Source of the DNA: Candidatus Brocadiaceae bacterium
GTDB taxonomy: Bacteria; Planctomycetota; Brocadiia; SM23-32
NCBI GenBank assembly: GCA_012728835.1
Contig: JAAYEJ010000069.1
Location: forward strand, 1 to 64,000
Direction: 5' to 3'
Length of the DNA stretch: 64,000 bases
Part shown: one piece after another, positions 53,651-61,280 of the stretch
Position numbering within the stretch: position 1 is the first letter of the stretch
Layout of the letters: every line of letters begins with the position of its first letter
Notes under the pieces: model-generated
Databases searched by the model: none
The model's input: only the letters and a program-made list of their open reading frames with translations
Told to the model about the DNA's origin: nothing
Program-made: the position numbers and the translations under genes

Positions 53651-54775
53651 TCACCCGGAGCGGTCCGCTGCGGGCGTCCCGTCCGGATCGGCGGCGTCCG
53701 GCTCGTCGTCCGCCCGGCGACGGCGGCCTCCGATGGCGGCCAGCGAGCCCCTGACGGTGCTGAGCATCATCCTCATCATGCCCTGCCGGCGGGCGGCGGG
53801 CATGGCCAGGGGGCGGCACTGTTCCTGGCACTTGAGCCCGACGCGGATCGTCAGGAGCGCGTTGGTGGCGCCCTGGGCGGCGTGGGCGCCGATGAGCGAG
53901 GTGACCGAGCGCGTTGTGCCCAGGAGCGCCAAGGAAGCCTCGTGGGCCAGGTCGGCCAGCGCGGCGGCCGCGATGGTGCGCCGGAGGATGACGAACGTGC
54001 CGTACCGGCCGGCCCGGAGGCGGTATATGGCGGCGATCCGACCGACGAGACGGATGTTGCGCCAGAGCGCGATGAGGGCGTCCAGGAACCCGTAGGGCGA
54101 CAGCGCCGTCGCGACCGCCACGTTGACGGCCTCCCGCCGGATGGCCTGGTAGGCCTCCTCGTCCATGGGACGCAGGAGGATGCGCTCGATGTCTTCCTCC
54201 CATTCCGCCGTGCTCTCGGCGATGGCCAGCCGCTCGCGCAGCCGCTCGATCCGGACGGACAGTTCCGCTTCCGGCGGGGTCTCGAGTGCCGCGAGGAACT
54301 GGCGGACCTCGCGGCGCACCTCCCGGTCGGCGTCCGGGTCCCGTGGCCGCATCCCCAGCTCGTGGAAGACCCCGCGGAGCCCGTCGACCGTCTTGAGCCG
54401 CAGGTAGCCGCGCACCTCCCGGGCCACCACAAGGCCGATCAGCCCGGCCAGCACGGCCGTGAGCACGCCCGTGACCACGCCGAGCACGGCGTTCATGCGG
54501 TAGGCGCGCAGGACGAGGTCATGGATCTCCACGACGGCGACGGCGGCCGCCACCCCCACGACGGCGAGGGCCACCAGGGTGGCGGTGCGGGCGACGGCGC
54601 CGCTCCGGCGCGCCGCCTCCGCTGCGGGCGGCGCCCCGGGGGCAGGCTCCGGGGCATCGGGCAGGTCGCCGACGTCCTCGGGCACCGGCGCGGCGGGGGG
54701 CAGCGGGGCCGCCCCGAGTTCCTCCGACTGCACGTCGGGCAGGTCGCTCAGGTCTTCCGGTATGCGGGTGTTCAT
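53651..54775 (-). CDS. ycjF: YcjF-like DUF697 membrane protein
   Basis: 374 aa. A disordered acidic/Pro-rich N-terminus (1-60), two membrane helices (about 63-82 and 95-118), a helical cytoplasmic part and a DUF697-type C-terminal domain (Y-G-F-L-D-A-L-I-A-L-W-R-N-I-R-L-V, then I-A-A-A-A-L-A-D-L) as in YcjF/TIGR01620 proteins. YcjF is the partner of YcjX; function is poorly defined, linked to stress and envelope in Proteobacteria. The start ATG 54775 overlaps the ycjX stop (ATGA). Confidence 0.82.
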   Translation of the reverse strand: MNTRIPEDLSDLPDVQSEELGAAPLPPAAPVPEDVGDLPDAPEPAPGAPPAAEAARRSGAVARTATLVALAVVGVAAAVAVVEIHDLVLRAYRMNAVLGVVTGVLTAVLAGLIGLVVAREVRGYLRLKTVDGLRGVFHELGMRPRDPDADREVRREVRQFLAALETPPEAELSVRIERLRERLAIAESTAEWEEDIERILLRPMDEEAYQAIRREAVNVAVATALSPYGFLDALIALWRNIRLVGRIAAIYRLRAGRYGTFVILRRTIAAAALADLAHEASLALLGTTRSVTSLIGAHAAQGATNALLTIRVGLKCQEQCRPLAMPAARRQGMMRMMLSTVRGSLAAIGGRRRRADDEPDAADPDGTPAADRSG

Positions 54776-56094
54776 GGCACAATGTCCTCGATCGTATGCC
54801 AGAAGACTTTGTCCAGGTTGATGTGCGGCGCCGTGGCGCCGTCCCGCATGGGGAGGCGTGCGGGCAGGAAGTCCGGGAAGATGAACTGGCTCTCCTCCGG
54901 GTTCCACTGGTCGTCCGGCCAGGCGGGCGGGATCTCCCCCGGGAACCAGGGGCCGTCCCTGTCGGCCGGTCGATCCGCCCGGCGGCCGCGCAGGCAGCTC
55001 AACTGCCGGCCCTCGAACTCCTTGGCCGCGTCTTCGGTGGAGCGGTGGGCCGCGCAGAACGTGACGCGGGGCCGGCCATTGGGCAGGCCGACGGCCAGCT
55101 CCCGCCGCTTCGGCTCCACCAGGTCCTCCAGCAGGTAGCGCAGGTTGCCGCGGGTGGCCCGGGTGCACTGGTCCGCCTTCGTGGCCACGAACAGCATCCG
55201 GTCGACCCGCGTCTGGAACATGTCGATGATCCGCAGGGGCGAGAGGGGATGGCGCTGTTCGGCGTATCCGAAGGCGTCCAGGATGCGGCGGAGCGCCCGC
55301 CGTGTGTCGTTGTAGGAGTGCACGCCCCGGCGGAGGATGTGCAGCACGTCGACCAGCACGATCTGGCGGGAGCAGCGCGCGGCCTTGCGGAAGAACGGGC
55401 GCACGTAGCCGCGCAGGTACTGGCCGTAGCGGACCCCGTATTCCCGCGCCAGTTCGGGCAGCCGTCGGCGGACGTCGTCGGGCAGGGGACAGAAGCGGAA
55501 GCGGTCCTGCCCGACGGCGTCGGCCTCCAGGAGCAGGGCCGACGGCTGCAGGTAGCCGAGGCCTTCGCGGCGGCAGTCCCGCAGGTAGTCGGCGTAGTGC
55601 TCGACGGCGGGGCGGTCGTCGGCGCCGGGGTGCAGTTGGGCGCATGTCTCGAGCCACGGCGCGCTGAGTTCCTTGCGCAGGCCCACGCGGGCTTCTTCCG
55701 ACACCTGGTCGGACCACTCCTCGTAGCCCATGCTCACCAGCGGCAGGTCCAGGAGGCGCTCGCCCGGGTAGTCCACCAGCTCGAGGGTCACGGTGCGTGC
55801 GCGGTGGTTCTTCAGGTTGCGCACGGTCAGGGCCAGGGGGAACTCCGAGACGTCGGACGTGCGGGCGGGCCAGGAGGGGCTGTCGCCGCGCAACTGGTCC
55901 AGGTACTGCAGGTAGGGGAACGGCGTGGCCTCGGACCTGCGCCGCAGGGGAGCGGCTGAGAACGCGATGGCCTCGTCGCGGAAGGCCGGAAGGGTCTCTT
56001 CGCTGCCGTCGAGCAGGTGGTTGATGAGGGAGGTCAGGAAGACCGTCTTCCCGGCCCTCCGCAGTCCCGTCACGGCCACTCGCAGTGTTCTCAT
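54772..56094 (-). CDS. ycjX: YcjX-family P-loop GTPase/ATPase
   Basis: 440 aa from ATG 56094. Walker A G-L-R-R-A-G-K-T near the N-terminus (residues 10-17), a D-Y-P-G-E-R-L-L-D motif equivalent to the G3 region, and V-A-T-K-A-D-Q as the T-K-x-D-type nucleotide-specificity motif. Length fits the family (about 460 aa). The frame is open upstream, but no better start is evident. Encoded immediately before ycjF with overlapping codons, the standard arrangement of this pair in Proteobacteria. Confidence 0.9.
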   Translation of the reverse strand: MRTLRVAVTGLRRAGKTVFLTSLINHLLDGSEETLPAFRDEAIAFSAAPLRRRSEATPFPYLQYLDQLRGDSPSWPARTSDVSEFPLALTVRNLKNHRARTVTLELVDYPGERLLDLPLVSMGYEEWSDQVSEEARVGLRKELSAPWLETCAQLHPGADDRPAVEHYADYLRDCRREGLGYLQPSALLLEADAVGQDRFRFCPLPDDVRRRLPELAREYGVRYGQYLRGYVRPFFRKAARCSRQIVLVDVLHILRRGVHSYNDTRRALRRILDAFGYAEQRHPLSPLRIIDMFQTRVDRMLFVATKADQCTRATRGNLRYLLEDLVEPKRRELAVGLPNGRPRVTFCAAHRSTEDAAKEFEGRQLSCLRGRRADRPADRDGPWFPGEIPPAWPDDQWNPEESQFIFPDFLPARLPMRDGATAPHINLDKVFWHTIEDIVP

Positions 56095-56127
56095 GGATGC
56101 GTTCGCCCGCTGTGGGTGTTCTCTGTG

Positions 56128-56157
56128 AGCGTACGCGGCCGGGGCGGGCGGAGTCAA
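56128..56157 (-). promoter_or_regulatory. Promoter of the ycjX-ycjF operon
   Basis: TTGACT (56157-56152), 18-bp spacer, TACGCT (56133-56128), 34 nt before the ATG at 56094. Confidence 0.5.
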
Positions 56158-56194
56158 CCGTCTTGAGGCCGGGGTGCTGCCGTCCGTGTGCCGG

Positions 56195-56581
56195 TCATGG
56201 CGTCCGTCGGATGGCGGCCAGCAGGTCCTCCGGCGGCGCACTCTTCGTGACGTAGTCGTCGGCGCCGGCCCCCAGCATGCTCTGGCGCACGCCGTCCATC
56301 TCGTGCATGGACAGGCCGATCACGCGCGTGATCGGCCGTTCCGCCTTGATCGCCCGGGTGGCGTCCACCCCGCTCACCCCGGGCATGGACACGTCCATGA
56401 TGACCACGTCCGGCTTCAGATCGCGGGCCAGTTCGATGCCCTGTGCGGCCTCGCCCGCCTGGCCCACGACGCGGATGCCGGGCGTCGATTCGAGCAGCAG
56501 CGCCAGCCCCCGGCGCGTCAGCTCATGGTCGTCGACGAGGAGCACGCGGATCGTCCTGTCCTGCTCGCCTGCCTGTGTCAT
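56195..56581 (-). CDS. Receiver-only response regulator coupled to the histidine kinase
   Basis: 128 aa. Receiver domain of NarL type: V-D-D-H, phospho-Asp in V-V-I-M-D-V-S-M-P-G, S in L-S-M-H, K in V-T-K-S. The protein stops at A-I-R-R-T-P, exactly where the linker to a LuxR-type HTH would begin in NarL relatives, so the output domain is missing. ATG 56581 overlaps the kinase stop (ATGA) and has GAAGGG upstream. Probably receives phosphate from the adjacent kinase. Confidence 0.88.
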   Translation of the reverse strand: MTQAGEQDRTIRVLLVDDHELTRRGLALLLESTPGIRVVGQAGEAAQGIELARDLKPDVVIMDVSMPGVSGVDATRAIKAERPITRVIGLSMHEMDGVRQSMLGAGADDYVTKSAPPEDLLAAIRRTP

Positions 56582-58251
56582 TGCCGTTGTGCCCTTCCCC
56601 CGTGTGCGACGCGTTCGTCCGGAGCCCCCGCCGGATTCGGCTCCCGGTTGTCCGGAATCGGCCGGCGCGGCAGTTGGAGGAGGCATCCGGTGCCCCGCCC
56701 GGGCGCGCTGTCGATCCGGAGTTCCCCGCCCAGGAAGCGCGCGCGCCGGGCCAGCGTGCTCAGGCCGAAGCTCTCGGCGGCGCCGCCGCCGACATCGTAG
56801 GCGGCCGGGTCGAATCCCGCCCCTTCGTCCCGGACCGACACGCGGACCTCGTCCTCCCGGGCGTCCAGCGTCAGCAGTGCGCGGCCCGTTCCGGCGTGTT
56901 TGGCGCAGTTGAACAGGAGTTCGGCCGCAGCGCGGAAGGCGAACAGCCGCAGTTCCTCGGGCAGTTCGGCGTCCGCCTGCTCGTCGATCTCCGTCCGGAT
57001 GTCCAGGGCGAAGCGCTCCCTGGCCTGCGCGGCCACGTGCAGCAGTCCGGCGGGCAGGCCGGCCGCGTGCGTGCGGTGCGGATGCAGGTCGTGGCTCATG
57101 TTCCGGCAGGTCCGGATCGCGGCCGACAGGGCATCCATGACGTCCTGGGCCGCCTGCGGGTGCTCCGCCGCCTTGTCCGGCTGCTTCAGGCAGTGGGTGC
57201 GCAGCGTGGCGTAGGCGAGCACCTGCTGGAGGTCGTCATGGAGCACCTGGGCGATGCGGTAACGTTCGTGCTCCTCGGCCCTGGTCAGCTCGCGCGCGAG
57301 GCGCTGCAGTTCGGCCGTGCGCTCGGCCACGCGCCGTTCGAGCTGGTCGTGCGACCGTCTCAGGGCCTCCTCGGCCTGCTTGCGCTCGGAGATGTCGCGG
57401 GCCAGGTGCACGACGCCGACGCGGTGGCCCCCGGCGTCCGTCAGCGGCACGGTCGTCACGAGGAAGTCGCCGCCGAGCCGGTCTTCGTGGACCTCGACCG
57501 TGTGCTCGCCTCCGTCCCGCCGGGTCATCACCAGGGGGCAGAACGGGGGTGGCCCGTCGGTGCCGTGCACGATCTCGTAGCAGGGCCGCCCCGCGCACTG
57601 CTCGGGGGACAGGCCGGCGCGCCGCGCCATCGCGCGGTTCACGCGCACGATCCGATGCTCCATGTCGAGGATGGCGATGAGGTCGGGCACGGTGTCGAAT
57701 GTCCGCTCCCATTCGTCCTTTGCGTGCCGCAGGGCCTCCTCCATCCTTTTGCGGCCGGAGATGTCGCGACCGTAGAAGTTGACGTAGCCGTCCTCCGGGA
57801 CGGGCACGACGGCGATGGCGAAGTGGGCGCCGTTCAGCTCGACGTCCTCCTCGAGGCCCCGGCTGCTCTCGACGGCTTGGGCGGCCAGCCGCTCCAGCGT
57901 CTCGTGCGGCAGGCGTCCGCCGGCCTCGCATCGCCAGGAAGGGGTTCCGGCGGCGGCGGCGTTCCGGTACAGCACCGTGCCGTCCAGTGCGACCCGGACG
58001 ACGGGGTTGGGGTTCTCCTCGGGGAAGCGGGCCAGGCGACGCACCTCTTCTTCGGTACTCTGCAGCGCCTCCTCGGTGCGTCGGGACGCGCCGCTCGTCG
58101 AGACCAGGACCACCGTCGTCAGCACGGCGGCCGCTGCGGCGAGCGCTGCCGCATGCCACCGCGGGCCGCCCACGGACTCCGTCAGGATGATCAGCAGGCC
58201 GAAGGCAATCGGGATCAGGGCCGCGAATGTCAGACGCCTTGCGATCGTCAT
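56578..58251 (-). CDS. NarL-type (HisKA_3) PAS sensor histidine kinase
   Basis: 557 aa from ATG 58251. Two membrane helices (about 6-24 and 33-52) with almost no periplasmic loop, then two PAS domains (about 75-175 and 190-310); the second holds C-Y-E-I-V-H-G...C-P-L, a common Cys pair in PAS domains. The H-box is R-I-A-Q-V-L-H-D-D-L-Q-Q, the N-box E-L-L-F-N-C-A-K-H-A, and the G-box D-E-G-A-G-F-D. Cytoplasmic or membrane-proximal signals are likely. In an operon with two receiver-only proteins, one upstream and one overlapping downstream. Confidence 0.9.
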   Translation of the reverse strand: MTIARRLTFAALIPIAFGLLIILTESVGGPRWHAAALAAAAAVLTTVVLVSTSGASRRTEEALQSTEEEVRRLARFPEENPNPVVRVALDGTVLYRNAAAAGTPSWRCEAGGRLPHETLERLAAQAVESSRGLEEDVELNGAHFAIAVVPVPEDGYVNFYGRDISGRKRMEEALRHAKDEWERTFDTVPDLIAILDMEHRIVRVNRAMARRAGLSPEQCAGRPCYEIVHGTDGPPPFCPLVMTRRDGGEHTVEVHEDRLGGDFLVTTVPLTDAGGHRVGVVHLARDISERKQAEEALRRSHDQLERRVAERTAELQRLARELTRAEEHERYRIAQVLHDDLQQVLAYATLRTHCLKQPDKAAEHPQAAQDVMDALSAAIRTCRNMSHDLHPHRTHAAGLPAGLLHVAAQARERFALDIRTEIDEQADAELPEELRLFAFRAAAELLFNCAKHAGTGRALLTLDAREDEVRVSVRDEGAGFDPAAYDVGGGAAESFGLSTLARRARFLGGELRIDSAPGRGTGCLLQLPRRPIPDNREPNPAGAPDERVAHGGRAQRQ

Positions 58252-58303
58252 CTTGCCTCGCGTGCCGGGCGGCCCCGGTGCCTGGGGGCGGTGCGCCCGG
58301 CAG

Positions 58304-58735
58304 TCACCTCCGTTCGGGGCCTCGCACTGCTGCCAGCAGCCGCTCCGGCGAAGAGGTCTTCCTGACATACTCGTCGGCGCCGGCGGCCAGCATGCGCCGG
58401 CGCACGTCGTCCATGTTGTGCATGGACAGGGCCACGACGCGCACGTGCGGCATCTCCTTCTTGATGCGGTCGGCGGCCTCGATTCCGTTCATCCCGGGCA
58501 TGGCCACGTCCATCAGGACCACGTCGGGCTTCAGTCGGCGCGTCAGTTCGACGCCCTCTGCGCCGTCGGCCGCCTGGCCGACCACGCGGATGTCGGCTTC
58601 CGCTGCGAACAACTGGGTCAACCCATACCGTACCATGGCATGGTCGTCCACCAGGAGCACCCGCAGGCGGGGATCGTCCTCTATCGTTCCCACCGTGTCA
58701 CCCCACTGCACGATGATCGGGGAGTGTTCCGTCAT
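58304..58735 (-). CDS. Receiver-only response regulator upstream of the histidine kinase
   Basis: 143 aa. A 24-residue N-terminal extension, then a NarL-type receiver: V-D-D-H-A-M-V-R, phospho-Asp in V-V-L-M-D-V-A-M-P-G-M-N-G, S in L-S-M-H-N-M, K in V-R-K-T. It ends at V-R-G-P-E-R-R before any HTH. 52 bp separate it from the kinase. Closely similar to the receiver at 56195-56581, consistent with duplication. Confidence 0.87.
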   Translation of the reverse strand: MTEHSPIIVQWGDTVGTIEDDPRLRVLLVDDHAMVRYGLTQLFAAEADIRVVGQAADGAEGVELTRRLKPDVVLMDVAMPGMNGIEAADRIKKEMPHVRVVALSMHNMDDVRRRMLAAGADEYVRKTSSPERLLAAVRGPERR

Positions 58736-58843
58736 CCCGTTCGTTCGACGCCGGTTGCGCTTGCCGAGCCCGGTTCCCCCCACCTGGAGACGCGTCGATG
58801 CGCCGGTTGCCGTCCCCCGTCACGTTCGGATCCAGACCTCATC

Positions 58844-58872
58844 AGCGTACGGGGTTCGGTGTGCCGCGTCAA
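58844..58872 (-). promoter_or_regulatory. Promoter of the receiver/kinase operon
   Basis: TTGACG (58872-58867), 17-bp spacer, TACGCT (58849-58844), about 110 nt before the ATG at 58735. Same -10 as the ycjX and 20.5-kb propeller promoters. Confidence 0.55.
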
Positions 58873-58906
58873 CCTCCGGCGGGGGTTTCGGGCAGGGGCC
58901 GCAGCG

Positions 58907-59356
58907 TCAGCTTCGGGTCCCGCGGATCATGGCCAGCAGTTCGGGAGGGGCGCCGTCCTTCGCGACGAAGCCGGCTGCGCCCGCCCTGAGCATGCGGGCG
59001 CGCGCGCTGCGCGGCTCGTGCATCGAGAACCCGATCACGCGCACCTCGGGCATCTCGGCCGTGATCACGCAGGTTGCCTCGATGCCGTCCATCCGGGGCA
59101 TCGACAGGTCCATCAGGACCACCTCGGGGCGGAGGCGCCGGGCGGATTCCACGGCGTCCCGGCCGTCGGCCGCCTCGCCGACCACCTCGATGTCCTCCTC
59201 TGCGGCCAGCATCCGGGCCAGTCCACGCCGCACCGTTGCGTGATCGTCGGCTACCAGGATGCGGATCCGCGCGGGGTCGGCGTGCGCGGGGGCGGCGCCG
59301 GGCGAGCCGGGAGTGGGGCTGCCGTCAGGGCGGCAGTCGCTTGCCGATCTGGCCAC
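58907..59356 (-). CDS. Receiver-only response regulator
   Basis: 149 aa from GTG 59356 (GGGAG upstream). A Pro/Ala-rich N-terminal tail of about 28 residues, then V-A-D-D-H-A-T-V-R, phospho-Asp in V-V-L-M-D-L-S-M-P-R-M-D-G, S in F-S-M-H-E-P, K in V-A-K-D. Ends at M-I-R-G-T-R-S with no DNA-binding domain. It follows the small helical gene by 62 bp and may be transcribed with it. Confidence 0.86.
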   Translation of the reverse strand: MARSASDCRPDGSPTPGSPGAAPAHADPARIRILVADDHATVRRGLARMLAAEEDIEVVGEAADGRDAVESARRLRPEVVLMDLSMPRMDGIEATCVITAEMPEVRVIGFSMHEPRSARARMLRAGAAGFVAKDGAPPELLAMIRGTRS

Positions 59357-59418
59357 GAATGCATTCTCCCGCTGATGGCCGGGCGGCGTCCCGGCGGCTC
59401 ACGGCATTCCCTGATCCG

Positions 59419-59823
59419 TCAGGAGGGCGGTGTCCAGTCTCCGGGTTCCTCGCTCGACCGGCCGATCACCGCAAGGAGGGCCTCGTTGGCGGGTTCGCCG
59501 CGCCAGGGCCACAGGCGCGCCCGCCGCAGTAGCCGCACCGCCTCGCTCAGCCTCTGCCGCGTGCGCGTGCTCTCGGCCTCGCTGAGCGCGCGCGCATACC
59601 AGGCCGCCTCGCCGTCGCCGTCGTAGGCGGCCAGAGCGGCGTCCGCAGCCACCAGCAGGGCGGCGGGGCAGGTCGTGGGGATGTACACGGTGTCGACGAC
59701 TCCCTTGAGCGCTCTGAGCCGGCAGACCGCCCGGTGGTCTCTGCGGGCGGCGGCCGAATCGATCTCCGTCTGCAGCTCCTCCGACATCCGGCTCAGCATC
59801 TGCAGCAGACTCGGGTTGTCCAT
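59419..59823 (-). CDS. Small helical protein of unknown function
   Basis: 134 aa from ATG 59823, with GGGAGAGGA immediately upstream. Predicted almost entirely helical: charged N-terminal helices (R-M-S-E-E-L-Q-T-E-I), a hydrophobic centre (T-C-P-A-A-L-L-V-A-A-D-A-A-L) and a W-P-W-R motif near the C-terminus. No signal peptide or known motif. Real-gene evidence is the good promoter, ribosome binding site and codon pattern. Located among response-regulator genes; a role in that signalling cluster is only a guess. Confidence 0.65.
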   Translation of the reverse strand: MDNPSLLQMLSRMSEELQTEIDSAAARRDHRAVCRLRALKGVVDTVYIPTTCPAALLVAADAALAAYDGDGEAAWYARALSEAESTRTRQRLSEAVRLLRRARLWPWRGEPANEALLAVIGRSSEEPGDWTPPS

Positions 59824-59884
59824 GGTCCTCTCCCCCGGCCGGGCCCTCCCCCCCCCATGAACAGCCGGCACACGCCGGGCATTG

Positions 59885-59912
59885 AAGATAACCGATTGCC
59901 GGGTTCCCTCAA
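59885..59912 (-). promoter_or_regulatory. Promoter of the small helical protein gene
   Basis: TTGAGG (59912-59907), 16-bp spacer, TATCTT (59890-59885), 62 nt before the ATG at 59823. Confidence 0.5.
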
Positions 59913-59968
59913 TCGGGGGAAACCGTAGGCCGGTTCTCCCGAAACCGCAGGCCGGTCCGGGCCAGAAC

Positions 59969-59996
59969 TTGACATCTCGCCGCGGACGGGTAGGAT
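59969..59996 (+). promoter_or_regulatory. Promoter of the LuxR-type response regulator
   Basis: Perfect TTGACA (59969-59974), 16-bp spacer, TAGGAT (59991-59996), about 80 nt before the ATG at 60076. Confidence 0.55.
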
Positions 59997-60075
59997 AGTG
60001 GCGGTTTCTTGGACAGGAGGAGGGCTGTGCACGAGACCTGGGAGTCCCCGACGCCCGAACCTGGAGAGCGGCGTG

Positions 60076-60729
60076 ATGGCCATCCGGATCGTGCTTGTTG
60101 ATGATCATCAGTTGATGCGCAAGGGCCTGCGGTCCATCCTGGCGGATGAGCCGGACATCGAGGTGGTCGGCGAGGCCGAGGACGGGCGCTCCGCGCTCGA
60201 ACTCGTCGAGCGGACCGCCCCCGACGTGGTCCTCATGGACATCAGCATGCCGGACCTGAATGGGATCGATGCCACCCGGCGCATCCTGTCCGAGTCGCCG
60301 CGCACGCGCATCCTGCCGCTGTCCATGCACACCGACAGGCAACTGGTCGGCATGGTGCTCGAGGCCGGCGCCAGCGGGTTCGTCATGAAGGACGCCGACC
60401 CGCAGCAACTGGTCGAGGCGATCCGCCAGGTCGCCGTGGGCCGGGTGTACCTGAGCCCGGCCGTGGCGGACCTGGTGCTGGACCGATACGTACGCCACCG
60501 CCCCGGCGACCGCCCCGGCACCATCTCCAAACTGACCACGCGCGAGCGCGAGATCCTGCAACTGATCGCGGAGGGTGTGCATACCAAGACGATCGCATCC
60601 AAGCTGGACGTCAGCCCGAAGACCGTCGAGACCCACCGCCGGAACATCATGAAGAAGCTCGGAGTCGACAACGTGGCCGAACTCACGAAGCACGCCATCC
60701 GGGCGGGGCTGACGTCCCTGGAGACCTGA
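60076..60729 (+). CDS. NarL/FixJ-family response regulator with LuxR-type HTH
   Basis: 217 aa. Receiver (1-120): V-D-D-H-Q-L-M, phospho-Asp in V-V-L-M-D-I-S-M-P-D, S in L-S-M-H, K in V-M-K-D. The C-terminal HTH (about 150-212) reads L-T-T-R-E-R-E-I-L-Q-L-I-A-E-G and V-S-P-K-T-V-E-T-H-R-R-N-I-M-K-K-L, a typical LuxR-type DNA-binding domain. It is the only full-length regulator among the four NarL-type receivers here, so it is the likely transcriptional output of the kinase. GGAGAG precedes ATG 60076. Confidence 0.95.
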   Translation: MAIRIVLVDDHQLMRKGLRSILADEPDIEVVGEAEDGRSALELVERTAPDVVLMDISMPDLNGIDATRRILSESPRTRILPLSMHTDRQLVGMVLEAGASGFVMKDADPQQLVEAIRQVAVGRVYLSPAVADLVLDRYVRHRPGDRPGTISKLTTREREILQLIAEGVHTKTIASKLDVSPKTVETHRRNIMKKLGVDNVAELTKHAIRAGLTSLET

Positions 60730-60735
60730 GCGCGT

Positions 60736-60760
60736 CGGGCCGCCCGGGCCGCCCGGCCCG
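60736..60760 (+). terminator. Candidate terminator of the LuxR-type regulator gene
   Basis: CGGGCCG (60736-60742) pairs with CGGCCCG (60754-60760), 7 nt after the stop codon; a weak T-rich run (CCTTTTCCTT) follows at 60771-60780. Confidence 0.45.
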
Positions 60761-61179
60761 CGCGGCTGCGCCTTTTCCTTAGTCCCGGTCAGGTTTCTGC
60801 CGGCATGGAGTGCGGAGCGCCCCGATTGTGCGGCCTGCGCCTGCCGCGTATCATCCGCTTCCAGCGTGGGAGCCTGCCGGATGCGGCACGCCGAGACGTG
60901 GCCACTGCCACGTGAGCCGAACCAGTGGACATGCCGCAAGCACGTGTGGCCGCAAAGAGCCGCGCACGGGATGGAGCGGGCCGACCAGAAGAGGCCCGCT
61001 CCGTCCCGCTGGCAGCCTGCCCTCCCCGCACATGCCTTCCATTCCTTCCTCGCGCCAGACGGCAACGGCCACGAGCGTGACGCCAGGCCGCCGGGATGCC
61101 GGGAACGGCATTCTCCGTCCGTCCTCTTCGGCCGTGCCTCGCGTGGCCCTTCCGCTCGTTCTCCGTGCGGCGGCGGGGT

Positions 61180-61208
61180 TTGACCCCTGCGGGGGGCGCG
61201 GGTAGAAT
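61180..61208 (+). promoter_or_regulatory. Promoter of the ceramidase-like gene
   Basis: TTGACC (61180-61185), 17-bp spacer, TAGAAT (61203-61208), about 73 nt before the ATG at 61281. Confidence 0.6.
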
Positions 61209-61280
61209 CCGTGCCGGGCCCGTGCCGTTGGATGGACGGGCGGGCCGGAGGCCGTGCGTCTTTCCCGGATGGGGAGTGCG

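Larger units (their letters stand above)
60730..61280. other. 551-bp intergenic region
   Basis: Begins with a GC-rich hairpin (60736-60760) and ends with a good promoter (61180-61208). The middle contains open frames on both strands without ribosome binding sites or recognisable products. Nothing else was identified. Confidence 0.5.

Noticed and set aside
61080-61150. Minus-strand peptide R-P-G-V-T-L-V-A-V-A-V-W resembling a type IV pilin/prepilin start
   Set aside because: The conserved Glu and the rest of the hydrophobic helix are missing and the sequence soon becomes Gly/Arg-rich; no ribosome binding site.
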